The position numbers and the translations under genes were made by a program. A stretch of DNA of 29,642 nucleotides from Actinomycetota bacterium (lineage in GTDB: Bacteria > Actinomycetota > Actinomycetes > S36-B12 > UBA5976), in NCBI GenBank assembly GCA_017853815.1, contig JAFMIT010000007.1, positions 1-29,642 on the forward strand, read 5' to 3'. Positions 5,794 through 13,423 of this stretch are shown one piece after another. Each line of letters begins with the position of its first letter. Position 1 is the stretch's first letter. The notes beneath the pieces are model-generated. The model was not told the DNA's origin and made no database searches. It saw nothing but the letters and a program-made list of their open reading frames with translations.

Positions 5794-7433
5794 GCAGCTT
5801 TAACGGTATTGGCGTCTCGCCCGGCGTAGTCGTCGGCGAAGTTCATCGCATTCGACACACAGTTGTTGATCACGAAGTTCCTGGCACACCTCGTCAGGTG
5901 CTCGACGCTCTGGAAGCAGTTGCTGCAGACCTTGAACGTCGCGCGATTGCTGCCGATATCGAAGTTGCGCGTGAAGTTCTCCAAGCGCAGGCCATGATCG
6001 CTCAAGACCCTGCGTTGGTTGAAGCAATCGGCGCACGACTCACCGACGACATCACTTACCCAGATGTTCGCCCAGCAATTCGCGACGCCTTCTCTGGTTT
6101 CCGCGCGGCCCTCGAAAGCCTTGGCGGTTACTTCGCTGAACGTGTTCATGATCTCGACGAAATTGCCGATCGCACCATCGCGGAACTCAGCGGCGAAAAG
6201 TCTGGCCCAGTTATTTTGAGTGCACCCTCTGTCATCGTCGCTGATGATCTGACACCAGCCGACACGGCTGCTCTCGACATGCGTTACTGCTTGGCGCTCG
6301 TGGTCGCTAAAGGTGGACCGACCAGCCACACGGCCATCGTTGCTCGCGGTCTTGGTATCCCAGCGGTCGTCGGTTGCAATGATGCTGAACAGCTCGAGTC
6401 GGGCGATGTCGTCATGGTTGATGGTCGTCACGGTTTGGTTGAACGCAATCCAGACGAAGCAACCGTGCTTCATCACAAGACTCGCGAGGACGCTCTCCGT
6501 GCTCGCGCGGCTGCCGTCACTGGTCCTGGTCGCCTCTCTGACAGCACGCCAGTCAATCTGTTGGCCAACGCTGGCTCTGTTTCCGATGCAGTGAGTGCCG
6601 CAAACGCAGGCGCTGAGGGCATTGGTCTTTTCCGCACTGAGCTTTTGTTCTTGTCTCGCGAAACCGAACCATCAGTCGACGAGCAAGTCGCGTTGTACAC
6701 CGATGTTTTCACCGCGATGGCAGGCCACAAGGTCGTCGTCCGCACTCTCGACGCCGGCAGCGACAAGCCAGTGCCGTTCCTCAACACGGTGCCCGAAGAA
6801 AACCCCGCACTCGGTGTGCGCGGCTGGCGCCTCACCCGCAATGGCACTGGCGTGATGCGTCGCCAACTGCAGGCCCTCGCGCAGGCAGCCACTGACACTC
6901 ACACTGACCTCTGGGTCATGGCACCGATGATTGATACGCCTGCCGAGGCGGCGGACTTCGCGGCTCAAGCTCGCGAATTCGGCATTCGCCATGTTGGTGT
7001 GATGATCGAAACTCCGGCGGCCGCGCTGTTGGCCGACAAAGTTTTGGCCGAAGTTGATTTCGGAAGCCTCGGAACCAACGACCTCACACAGTATGTGATG
7101 GCAGCTGACCGCCTCGATGCTCGCTTGTCAGATCTCACAGACTCATGGCATCCAGCTGTCTTGCGCGCGATTTCACTCGCAGCGACCAACGCCACCACCC
7201 TCGCACGTCCGCTCGGTGTATGTGGTGAGGCGGCCGCGGATCCGCATCTCGCAGCGGTGCTGGTCGGACTTGGTGTGACGAGCTTGTCGATGGCGCCAGT
7301 CGCGCTCGCCGAAGTTCGTGGCTTCCTAGCGACTGTTGATCGTGCGACGTGTATCGAGGTGTCGCAGATTGCTCTGGCGGCTTCTTCTGCTGAAGAAGCT
7401 AAAGCCATGGTTAGCGCGGTTCTCGAGTCCTAA
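5790..7433 (+). CDS. ptsI: PTS enzyme I (phosphoenolpyruvate-protein phosphotransferase)
   Basis: Takes phosphate from phosphoenolpyruvate and donates it to HPr, the entry point of the phosphotransferase system. At 547 residues it is slightly shorter than the E. coli enzyme. Domains in order: an N-terminal HPr-binding helical domain (about 20-140), the swivelling phosphohistidine domain with active His180 in GGPTSHTAIVARG, and the C-terminal PEP-binding barrel with TELLF, the PMID segment and the catalytic Cys478 in GVCGEAAAD. The start overlaps ptsH by ATGA. Its 3' end overlaps the convergent 7411-8298 gene by 23 bases. Having ptsH-ptsI inside the fructose operon suggests fructose is the main or only PTS sugar. 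Confidence 0.97.
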   Translation: MSSFNGIGVSPGVVVGEVHRIRHTVVDHEVPGTPRQVLDALEAVAADLERRAIAADIEVAREVLQAQAMIAQDPALVEAIGARLTDDITYPDVRPAIRDAFSGFRAALESLGGYFAERVHDLDEIADRTIAELSGEKSGPVILSAPSVIVADDLTPADTAALDMRYCLALVVAKGGPTSHTAIVARGLGIPAVVGCNDAEQLESGDVVMVDGRHGLVERNPDEATVLHHKTREDALRARAAAVTGPGRLSDSTPVNLLANAGSVSDAVSAANAGAEGIGLFRTELLFLSRETEPSVDEQVALYTDVFTAMAGHKVVVRTLDAGSDKPVPFLNTVPEENPALGVRGWRLTRNGTGVMRRQLQALAQAATDTHTDLWVMAPMIDTPAEAADFAAQAREFGIRHVGVMIETPAAALLADKVLAEVDFGSLGTNDLTQYVMAADRLDARLSDLTDSWHPAVLRAISLAATNATTLARPLGVCGEAAADPHLAAVLVGLGVTSLSMAPVALAEVRGFLATVDRATCIEVSQIALAASSAEEAKAMVSAVLES

Positions 7434-8298
7434 GCGCAGAATCGAGTTGTTCAATCAACTCAGTTCTTAATGCTTGGCCCCGTTCATGAAATTCTCGCTG
7501 TCGTCGAACATATTCGGCACGACCTTCAGCGGTTTCAATGCGCACGGGATCAAATCCCCAGGCACGCAAGTCGTACGGTGCGGCTTGCATATCGAGTGTG
7601 CGAATGTCGCGAGCCAGCAAAAAAGCGCGCACCATCAAATCGCTGCTCACCACCGGCGCAGATTTGTAGCACCACTTATAAAGATCCATGTTGGCGTGCA
7701 AGCAGCCTGATTGTTCGTTTTCGATTTGGTCCTCGCGTTGCAACATCAGATGGTTGAGCGAACGCGCTTCTGGCACATAGAAGCGAAAAGCGTCGTAGTG
7801 GGTGCACTTAAGTTCCTGAGATTCAACCACTTCGGCAATTTCGGCCGGCGTGAGTCGTAGTGGCGCCTGCTCGTGGCGAACTTCAGACTGCTCGCGCCGA
7901 TAGACCATCGCCCATTCATGTAGACCGAAACACGCGAATCGTGGTTCTCGCTTTAACAGCCCTGTCTGCAGTCGGAGAATCCACGTGAGAGATTCGAAGC
8001 GTTGGTCGAGAAATTCGGCAGAGACAGACGTCTGATTATCAGTCGTCTGGTAGCCGCGCTCATCGAGGTACTCAGGTGCGTTTAGGAGTGTCACACCAAA
8101 ACCGGGGTGCCATTTCAAGAATTGAGTTGGCCGCTGGGAGTAGTACGTCCACATGAAGTCTTCGATGGGATGGGCTTCGCCGCGCTGTTTTCTGGTCCTC
8201 GCAGCTGATGTCAGATTCTCGACTATGTCTCTATGAATGTGAGCTTGGCTCAGCCACTGCTCGCGCGCGAGCGCGGTGGTGCTGAGAACGACGGTCAT
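7411..8298 (-). CDS. conserved actinobacterial protein, family often labelled 3-methyladenine DNA glycosylase (function doubtful)
   Basis: 295 residues, cytoplasmic, no signal peptide or membrane segment. From memory it matches a widespread actinobacterial family that databases label 3-methyladenine DNA glycosylase; I see no helix-hairpin-helix or other glycosylase motif to justify that name. Recognisable conserved blocks are EAHPIEDFMWTYYSQRP (41-57), KWHPGFG (62-68), CFGLHEWAMVYR (123-134), CTHYDAFRFY (165-174) and CLHANMDLYKW (199-209). Three of these begin with Cys and have a His two to four residues on, which suggests a metal or cofactor site. The start codon is preceded at six bases by GAAAAT, a possible leaderless promoter. 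It stands alone on the minus strand between ptsI and a small divergent ORF. The true reaction is unknown. Confidence 0.85.
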   Translation of the reverse strand: MTVVLSTTALAREQWLSQAHIHRDIVENLTSAARTRKQRGEAHPIEDFMWTYYSQRPTQFLKWHPGFGVTLLNAPEYLDERGYQTTDNQTSVSAEFLDQRFESLTWILRLQTGLLKREPRFACFGLHEWAMVYRREQSEVRHEQAPLRLTPAEIAEVVESQELKCTHYDAFRFYVPEARSLNHLMLQREDQIENEQSGCLHANMDLYKWCYKSAPVVSSDLMVRAFLLARDIRTLDMQAAPYDLRAWGFDPVRIETAEGRAEYVRRQREFHERGQALRTELIEQLDSALRTREPR

Positions 8299-8345
8299 GG
8301 GCGGATTTTCTCAATCACCGTGAACATGTCACAATCGAGTCTGTT

Positions 8346-8525
8346 ATGGCAGAGTTTTCAGAAGAGCAGGCGGCTCGACGCAAGCGCCTTCGTGCTGCCC
8401 TCGATGGCGTCCGACTTACTCCTGAAATCACCCGCGATGAGCTTCCCGACCCACAGGATTCAGCGTCAAAGACCCGCGACTCTGAGTTTGAGGCCAATCG
8501 CCCTCCGCATCACGAATCGAAGTAA
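8346..8525 (+). CDS. small hypothetical protein, 59 residues
   Basis: An ATG at 8346 opens a 59-codon frame ending in TAA at 8523-8525. The product is very charged: an Arg/Lys-rich start (residues 11-16, RRKRLR, then AALDG), a central TPEITRDELPDP, and a hydrophilic probably disordered tail. There is no hydrophobic segment and no motif I recognise. It fills the gap between two minus-strand genes exactly, divergent from one by 47 bases and ending three bases from the other, and its third positions look like those of neighbouring genes. No clear ribosome-binding site is visible; CACAAT at 8330-8335 could be a -10 giving a very short leader. I think it is real, but the function is unknown. Confidence 0.6.
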   Translation: MAEFSEEQAARRKRLRAALDGVRLTPEITRDELPDPQDSASKTRDSEFEANRPPHHESK

Positions 8526-8528
8526 AGG

Positions 8529-9086
8529 TCAGCCGACCGTCACGAGCCGGACAGCCGCAGACTGGACTACTGCGGATTCGTCTTCGCGAAGAAGACTCAG
8601 AGTCACGGAATTGCTGCCCACATTCGAGCGAGTTGCTCGAACCACAATCGCATCTGTGCTGACGAGTTCTGCGAACTCATCCGACAACCGCCATACATGC
8701 ACGCGGGTGCCAGGCGCATACTGCGCTGGATCACTTTGGTCGAGGCTCAGCGTCATGTGAATGCGAGTGTCATCCGCAGCGTGGGTAGAAAAATGAGATT
8801 GCCTCAGCGGTGCCCCAGCTTCAATGTCGCTGCTGACAACTTTGCCGACGACGTCATCCACGTTGCTGAGGTACGTCAGCTGCGCGCCTTCGATGTAGGT
8901 GACAACAACGTCAGCAGCGCGAATGACTTCTCCGACGTGGAGAGATCTGGCGGAGAACAGCACAGGTGTGCCCTTATGAAATCCTGAACCGACTGCCCAG
9001 ATGATGAAAGCGACCGCAACGAACGTAAGCGTCGCGCGGTTGAGCAGCAGGAGTTGTTGAATCCGACGTAATGAGGGAAGTTCCAT
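8529..9086 (-). CDS. SAF-domain membrane-anchored protein (CpaB/RcpC-like)
   Basis: 185 residues from the ATG at 9086. After a short basic cytoplasmic start there is one membrane helix (about residues 19-33), then an extracellular SAF-type domain with V-L-x-x-A-R-x-L-H-V-G-E-V-I-R near 42-57, the fold found in flagellar P-ring chaperone FlgA and pilus assembly protein CpaB. No pilus genes are nearby, so a pilus role is not supported; in actinobacteria this family commonly sits beside the FmdB zinc ribbon, as here. I chose the internal ATG because CATGCT lies exactly six bases before it (leaderless pattern) and residues upstream of it do not look conserved. Substrate or partner unknown. Confidence 0.8.
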   Translation of the reverse strand: MELPSLRRIQQLLLLNRATLTFVAVAFIIWAVGSGFHKGTPVLFSARSLHVGEVIRAADVVVTYIEGAQLTYLSNVDDVVGKVVSSDIEAGAPLRQSHFSTHAADDTRIHMTLSLDQSDPAQYAPGTRVHVWRLSDEFAELVSTDAIVVRATRSNVGSNSVTLSLLREDESAVVQSAAVRLVTVG

Positions 9087-9172
9087 GACCAGAGCATGAA
9101 GTGTCCCAGTCGTGAGTTTCAGAGATATCCACACCATGTGGCTCAGGGAGCGGACGAACTCCCTGGAGTGAA

Positions 9173-9385
9173 CTAGTCAGAAGAGCTTGAGCCGGCCGAT
9201 GGAGTGCTTGAGCGACTGTCCGTGCGGTAGAAGCCGCCGCCCTTGAAGACCACACCAGCTGCCGAGAAAATCTTGCGCAATTCACCATTGCACTCAGGGC
9301 AGACGGTCAGAGCCTCCTCTGAGAACGACTGAAATACCTCTAACGGCTGCTCGCATTCGAGACACACGTATTGATAAGTGGGCAT
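9173..9385 (-). CDS. FmdB-family zinc-ribbon protein (Ruc-like)
   Basis: A 70-residue protein with two CxxC pairs (Cys8/Cys11 and Cys29/Cys32) forming a zinc ribbon, followed by a flexible serine-rich tail (about 56-70). This is the CxxC-CxxC-SSSS family. A mycobacterial relative, Rv0991c (Ruc), was described as a redox-switched chaperone that works with DnaK; the same position next to 5-FCL and galU supports orthology, but the chaperone role is carried over by analogy. The start has a strong ribosome-binding sequence (AAAGGAG, four bases before ATG), unlike the leaderless genes around it. It lies just upstream of the SAF-domain gene on the same strand with an 86-base gap. Confidence 0.88.
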   Translation of the reverse strand: MPTYQYVCLECEQPLEVFQSFSEEALTVCPECNGELRKIFSAAGVVFKGGGFYRTDSRSSTPSAGSSSSD

Positions 9386-9422
9386 TTCACTCCTTTAACT
9401 GCACCCAATTCTGCCAGATTGA

Positions 9423-9459
9423 GCGACATCGGCATGTCGCAGAGGCCTCGAGGTACGCT
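9423..9459 (+). promoter_or_regulatory. promoter and inverted repeats upstream of the ABC exporter / fluoride channel operon
   Basis: GCGACAT (9423-9429) pairs with ATGTCGC (9434-9440) around CGGC. Two overlapping 8-bp palindromes follow, GAGGCCTC (9442-9449) and CCTCGAGG (9446-9453), and then TACGCT (9454-9459), a plausible -10. The 7-bp repeat would cover the -35 region, as an operator for a repressor would. The predicted start of transcription gives a leader of about 19 bases with GAGG before the ATG at 9485. Confidence 0.45.
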
Positions 9460-9484
9460 CACTTCATAGATGAGATGAGGTGCC

Positions 9485-10393
9485 ATGCTCGTTGAAGCAA
9501 AAAACCTGGGCAAGACTTTTGGCCAGCGCAGAGCTGTCGATGACTTGAGTTTCACCCTCGCTCCAGGGAAGGTGACGGGATTCCTTGGCCCGAACGGCTC
9601 GGGCAAATCGACGACGTTGAGATTGATGCTTGGTCTTGATGTCGGTGATGGCGAGACCACTTTTGATGGCAAACCAATCACGGCGTATGACGACGTCACC
9701 ACCATTGTTGGTGCGCATCTTGATGCCAAGCTTTTTCACCCTCAGCGCACTGCGCGCAACCATCTTCGGATGCTCGCCGCAGAGGCCGACATATCTGATG
9801 ACCGCGTCGACGAGGTCATCGCACTCATGGGCCTGACTTCAGTCGCCAAGGCGCGGCCCAAATCGTTTTCGATGGGCATGGGCCAGCGACTTGGGCTCGC
9901 TGGTGCGATTCTCGGAAATCCCAACGTTTTGCTGCTCGACGAACCAGCCAACGGACTTGATCCAGCGACGATTCACTGGCTTCGCGATTTCTTGCGCGCG
10001 TATGCAGGACTTGGTCGAACCGTGCTTGTGTCGAGTCACTTGCTCAGCGAAATGGAACTCATGGCAGATGACTTGATTGTCATTGCGCGTGGACAGTTGG
10101 TGGCGAACGAGCCGACGAGTTCGTTCATTGATCGCAGCACTCGCAACGATGTGTACGTGAGGTCTGCTGACGATGCACAGCTCCTCGACGTTCTCACCGC
10201 AAAAGGATTCACGGCCAGGATGAGCGATTCCGGTCTTTCGGTTCTGGGTCTTGATACAGACACAGTTGGTCACATTGCGTTTGAAACCGGATTACGTGTG
10301 TTCGAATTGAGCGAACGTAGGGCGAGCCTCGAAACAGCGTTCTTGGAACTCACGAGCAATGCACAGGAATTCGAAACTGGAGGTGCGAAGTGA
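9485..10393 (+). CDS. ABC transporter ATP-binding protein (ABC-2 exporter type)
   Basis: The nucleotide-binding subunit of an exporter, 302 residues. Walker A is GPNGSGKST at 35-43; the signature is a variant (FSMGMGQRLGLA in place of LSGGQ, common in ABC-2/CcmA-type proteins); Walker B is VLLLDEPANGLD; the H-loop appears in VSSHLL. The C-terminal 90 residues are the extension usual in bacitracin/multidrug-type exporters. Its stop overlaps the permease start by four bases. Substrate cannot be told; the operon continues with two fluoride channel genes, so toxic-compound efflux is conceivable. Relatives include bacitracin-resistance BcrA proteins, but resistance should not be inferred. Confidence 0.93.
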   Translation: MLVEAKNLGKTFGQRRAVDDLSFTLAPGKVTGFLGPNGSGKSTTLRLMLGLDVGDGETTFDGKPITAYDDVTTIVGAHLDAKLFHPQRTARNHLRMLAAEADISDDRVDEVIALMGLTSVAKARPKSFSMGMGQRLGLAGAILGNPNVLLLDEPANGLDPATIHWLRDFLRAYAGLGRTVLVSSHLLSEMELMADDLIVIARGQLVANEPTSSFIDRSTRNDVYVRSADDAQLLDVLTAKGFTARMSDSGLSVLGLDTDTVGHIAFETGLRVFELSERRASLETAFLELTSNAQEFETGGAK

Positions 10394-11133
10394 AATCTGA
10401 AATCGTGTATGAACTTCGCCGGATTCGCAGTTTGCGTTCCACCTGGGTTATCTCTCTGCTCGCGGTCGGCCAGGCGGTCAGCTTTGTGTCGCTCTTTGCG
10501 TGGGTAGGCGGGATGAACCGCTACGAGCCTCAAGAAACAACCCGTTTTGAGTCGCTTATCGGCTTCATTTTGATCCCGTTTTTTGTGGTGCTGGTTTCGG
10601 TACTCGCTGCGCAGGCGTTCGGTCACGATTACCGGCACGGCACAATCCGTGTGACGATGTCGACTTTCCCACGACGTGGGCCGTTTTTGGTAGCACGCAC
10701 CGCAGTCGTCCTTGCGGCCGCATTGCTGTTGAGCTTGATCGCGATTCTTTCGACTGCGAGCGTCACCGAACTGATGCACGCATCGACTGGTGGCATCGAC
10801 TGGAATTCTGTTGTCGTGGCAGGTAGCAAATTCCTGGCAATTGTCGTGATGTATTGCGTGATTGTGATGTCGCTGACCGTTATTTTTCGAAGCATGCCGA
10901 TTGGCCTTGTCACCCCCATGATTTCGTTTTCGTTCCTCGAATACATCGTGGTGGCGCTGACGTTTAGGTGGGAATGGGTACAGAGCATCCTTCCGTCAGT
11001 GAACGCGATTGCGTGGGCGTCAGATGACACATCTGGTTGGGGCGCAACGAACGCATCGCCTTTACCGATGCTGGTTGTGACCCTCGCTGTTGCACTCACT
11101 GCTGCATGGAAGTTCTTGAAGCGAGACGTCTAA
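10390..11133 (+). CDS. ABC-2 type transporter permease
   Basis: Membrane partner of the preceding ATPase, 247 residues with about six hydrophobic segments (roughly 20-37, 56-75, 102-121, 142-162, 170-185 and 228-240). A large first loop holds YEPQETTRF. The GTG start at 10390 overlaps the ATPase stop, which shows the two are made together. Between the second and third segments is HDYRHGTIRVTMSTFPRR, the conserved cytoplasmic coupling region of ABC-2 permeases (E-x-x-x-GT-x-x-x-x-L-x-x-P-x-x-R pattern). Exported substrate unknown. Only four bases separate it from the first fluoride channel gene. Confidence 0.9.
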   Translation: MKSEIVYELRRIRSLRSTWVISLLAVGQAVSFVSLFAWVGGMNRYEPQETTRFESLIGFILIPFFVVLVSVLAAQAFGHDYRHGTIRVTMSTFPRRGPFLVARTAVVLAAALLLSLIAILSTASVTELMHASTGGIDWNSVVVAGSKFLAIVVMYCVIVMSLTVIFRSMPIGLVTPMISFSFLEYIVVALTFRWEWVQSILPSVNAIAWASDDTSGWGATNASPLPMLVVTLAVALTAAWKFLKRDV

Positions 11134-11137
11134 CCTG

Positions 11138-11548
11138 ATGAGAACTCAGCATCCCCTATTCGTTGCGGCGGCCGTCGGCCTCGGCGGCGCCGCTGGTGCC
11201 CTGTTTCGTTACGTCATCATGGAATCAAGCGGCAATGGCCTCGGAGCTGCAGCCACTGGATTGTTGATCATCAACGTTCTGGGTTCTGCGTTGCTTGCCG
11301 TCGTTCTTGTGGTCGGCGAACATCGGTTTCAGGAGCATCGATGTCATCATCTGTGGCGACCTGTGTTGGCGACCGGTGTGCTCGGTGGCTTTACGTCGAC
11401 CTCTGCGTTTGCGGTAATTTCGTTGGAACTCGGAGGCATGCACGGCGTGCTGTATGCGGTCACGAGCGTCGGTCTGGCGCTCGGCGCTTTCTCGGCTATG
11501 CAACATCTGACGCAAGCACTGGTGTCTGACAGCAGAGGGCAACGCTGA
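11138..11548 (+). CDS. crcB: fluoride ion channel subunit FluC/CrcB (first of pair)
   Basis: 136 residues, four membrane helices. Family marks: G-x-x-G-A-x-x-R-Y around 17-25 (GGAAGALFRY), the pore asparagine in LLIINVLGS (Asn46) and the G-F-T-S-T-S-x-F helix break at 84-91. Fluc channels are antiparallel dual-topology dimers that let fluoride leave the cell. Many Gram-positive bacteria encode two short paralogues that form a heterodimer, and this gene directly overlaps a second one. No fluoride riboswitch is visible upstream because the gene follows the ABC permease by only four bases, so expression depends on the operon promoter near 9454. Confidence 0.93.
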   Translation: MRTQHPLFVAAAVGLGGAAGALFRYVIMESSGNGLGAAATGLLIINVLGSALLAVVLVVGEHRFQEHRCHHLWRPVLATGVLGGFTSTSAFAVISLELGGMHGVLYAVTSVGLALGAFSAMQHLTQALVSDSRGQR

Positions 11549-11895
11549 TGCTCGGAATCTTCGTACTGATGAGCGCTGTCGGCGCCATGTGCCGGTTCGC
11601 GGTCGAGCGGATGAGCGTCCAAAAATGGGGCGAGCGATTTCCGTGGGGGACGCTGACGGCGAATGTGTTTGGTTCGTTTCTTTTGGGCGTCAGCATCGGG
11701 TGGCCAGAACGGACTACTCAACTCATTGCAGTTCAAGCGTTTTGTGGTGCATTCACTACTTTCGGTGGATTCATTGGGCAGTCATGGAGTCGGTTGCGCC
11801 ACACTGAGACCAATCGTGTGGGTTGGGGCTACCTGCTCGTGACGATCATTGCCTCACTCGGTGCAGCGGCGCTAGGGATGGCGCTAGCCGACTAA
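11548..11895 (+). CDS. crcB: fluoride ion channel subunit FluC/CrcB (second of pair)
   Basis: 115 residues, four membrane helices, the probable heterodimer partner of the preceding subunit. It has Arg16 in GAMCRFAVER, the pore Asn39 in GTLTANVFGSF and the phenylalanine/threonine-rich block FCGAFTTFGGF (65-75), whose phenylalanines line the fluoride path in characterised Fluc channels. The ATG overlaps the TGA of the first subunit. The 3' end overlaps the convergent 5-formyltetrahydrofolate cyclo-ligase gene by 12 bases. It is slightly shorter than the first subunit, typical for such pairs. Confidence 0.93.
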   Translation: MLGIFVLMSAVGAMCRFAVERMSVQKWGERFPWGTLTANVFGSFLLGVSIGWPERTTQLIAVQAFCGAFTTFGGFIGQSWSRLRHTETNRVGWGYLLVTIIASLGAAALGMALAD

Positions 11896-12480
11896 AACTG
11901 AGTCAACCCAGGCGTCGTGTGGCTCCATCGGAATGACACCCTCAGGAAGTAATCCCGCGACATCGATGACCGCGATTCTGAATGGTCCACCGTCCGCGTG
12001 CGTTGGCAAAGTTTCAAGCAACCGGTCGTAGTAGCCGCCACCTCTGCCGAGTCGACGACCGTCACTCGATGCCGCGACCGCGGGAATGAAGATGATTTTC
12101 GCTGAGCGAATGTCGGCTGCTTCAGATGCCGCAGATTCGATACCTGGTGTCGCGATTCCGAGAGTGTCTGTCGTCCAGGTGCCGTCGTAGTGGTGCCAGG
12201 TCATTTCAGTGTCATTAATGACCCGAGGCAAGATCACGCGATAGCCGAGTTCTGCCAATCCGCTTACCAGAATGTCGGTGGGTGGCTCGGAGCCAAATGA
12301 TGCAAACGCTGCAACGGTCGAACCAGGCTCACAGTTGTTGCGAACGATTTGGACGCCATTGATGCCAACTGATGAGGCGCGGACGTCGGTAGCGCCTGTA
12401 CGCAGCGACAAACGGCGCTGAGCGACCATTGCGCGAGTTTCAGATTTTGTTGCAGCTGAATCGTTTGTCGGTGTGGTCAC
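11884..12480 (-). CDS. 5-formyltetrahydrofolate cyclo-ligase
   Basis: Converts 5-formyl-THF with ATP to 5,10-methenyl-THF, returning stored folate to one-carbon metabolism. 198 residues from the GTG at 12480. Key motifs: a basic N-terminal segment (KSETRAMVAQRR) and the substrate-binding GRRLGRGGGYYDR, the defining sequence of the family. I prefer the GTG at 12480 to the ATG at 12504 because CATAGT lies seven bases before it, the leaderless arrangement seen at other genes here, while the extra residues are not conserved. It is divergent from galU with the two promoters in 37 bases; mycobacteria have the same divergent pair (Rv0992c/Rv0993). Confidence 0.93.
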   Translation of the reverse strand: MTTPTNDSAATKSETRAMVAQRRLSLRTGATDVRASSVGINGVQIVRNNCEPGSTVAAFASFGSEPPTDILVSGLAELGYRVILPRVINDTEMTWHHYDGTWTTDTLGIATPGIESAASEAADIRSAKIIFIPAVAASSDGRRLGRGGGYYDRLLETLPTHADGGPFRIAVIDVAGLLPEGVIPMEPHDAWVDSVLVG

Positions 12481-12487
12481 CTCCCGA

Positions 12488-12511
12488 ACTATGCCACTTC
12501 GCAATTAGGCT
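12488..12511. promoter_or_regulatory. divergent leaderless promoters of the 5-FCL gene and galU
   Basis: On the plus strand TAGGCT (12506-12511) ends six bases before the galU ATG at 12518. On the minus strand CATAGT (12493-12488) ends seven bases before the GTG at 12480. In both cases transcription would begin on or next to the start codon, leaving no room for a ribosome-binding site; none is seen for galU. Confidence 0.65.
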
Positions 12512-12517
12512 CACACC

Positions 12518-13420
12518 ATGTCGAAGATTTACAAAGCCGTAATTCCGGCGGCCGGTCGCGGAGTGCGATTCTTGCCCGCGACAAAAGCAACTCCGAAAGA
12601 GATGCTCCCTGTCGTCGACAAACCAGCGATTGAATATGTTGTCGCTGAAGCAGTAGAGGCGGGGCTCACAGACGTCTTGTTGATTACTGGCCGCAACAAG
12701 CGAGCGCTGGAAGATCATTTTGATCGCAACACAGAACTCGAAGATGCTTTGCGCTCGAAGAATGACCAAGAAAAACTGAAACTGGTTCAGGCCTCGACCG
12801 ATCTCGCTCGCATTCATTACGTTCGACAGGGCGATCCTCAGGGCTTAGGTCACGCGGTCTTGCAGGCCGAAAATCATGTTGGCAACGAGCCGTTTGCGGT
12901 GTTGCTTGGTGATGACTTGATTGATGATCGCGATCCGATATTGCCTGCCATGATTGCAGCTCAGCAGAAATACGGTGGCAGCGTCATTTGTTTGATGCGC
13001 GTTCCACTGGATCGGATTCATCTGTATGGCTGTGCCAGTGTCGATTCAGTGCTCGGAGATGGCGTCATTCGGGTCGCGGACCTCGTAGAGAAACCGTCGA
13101 CGGACGAAGCACCATCCGATCTCGCAGTGATTGGTCGCTACATTCTTGATCCTGCGGTTTTTGGTGTCCTACACAACACCCCGCACGGCAAAGGTGGCGA
13201 GATTCAGCTCACGGACGCATTGCGTGTGCTTGCTGGAATGCCGAAAGAAAGTGGCGGCGGAGTTGTGGGTGTCATTTTTGAAGGCCGCCGCTATGACACT
13301 GGCGATCGACTCTCGTGGCTTCAGTCGACGGTGCAACTTGCGTTGCGTCACCCTGAGTTGGGTGAAGATTTCGGGGACTGGCTGCAGCAGTTCGTCACCG
13401 ACGACATGCCGGATCGGTAA
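12518..13420 (+). CDS. galU: UTP-glucose-1-phosphate uridylyltransferase
   Basis: Makes UDP-glucose from UTP and glucose-1-phosphate for cell-envelope glycans and storage sugars. 300 residues. The nucleotide-binding start AVIPAAGRGVRFLPATKATPKEMLP (about 6-30) is the GalU signature, with the GxGxRxxPxTKxxPKEMLP pattern in which A replaces the usual T. The uracil/sugar segments AVLLGDDLI and GKGGEIQLTDALR follow. It heads a tightly packed set galU-moeA-rimJ (moeA starts three bases after the stop). No ribosome-binding site is visible; the TAGGCT upstream implies leaderless translation. Confidence 0.96.
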   Translation: MSKIYKAVIPAAGRGVRFLPATKATPKEMLPVVDKPAIEYVVAEAVEAGLTDVLLITGRNKRALEDHFDRNTELEDALRSKNDQEKLKLVQASTDLARIHYVRQGDPQGLGHAVLQAENHVGNEPFAVLLGDDLIDDRDPILPAMIAAQQKYGGSVICLMRVPLDRIHLYGCASVDSVLGDGVIRVADLVEKPSTDEAPSDLAVIGRYILDPAVFGVLHNTPHGKGGEIQLTDALRVLAGMPKESGGGVVGVIFEGRRYDTGDRLSWLQSTVQLALRHPELGEDFGDWLQQFVTDDMPDR

Positions 13421-13423
13421 GTC

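Noticed and set aside
5766..6476. Long antisense frames opposite ptsI, EIIA/EIIB, tatD, ksgA/ispE and rimJ
   Set aside because: All lie opposite genes with full-length conserved domains, lack start signals, and have compositions unlike real proteins. They are coding shadows.
11134..11150. Fluoride riboswitch ahead of crcB
   Set aside because: Only four bases separate the ABC permease stop from the first crcB start, and the gap upstream of the operon (9386-9484) shows no match to the crcB motif that I can recognise.
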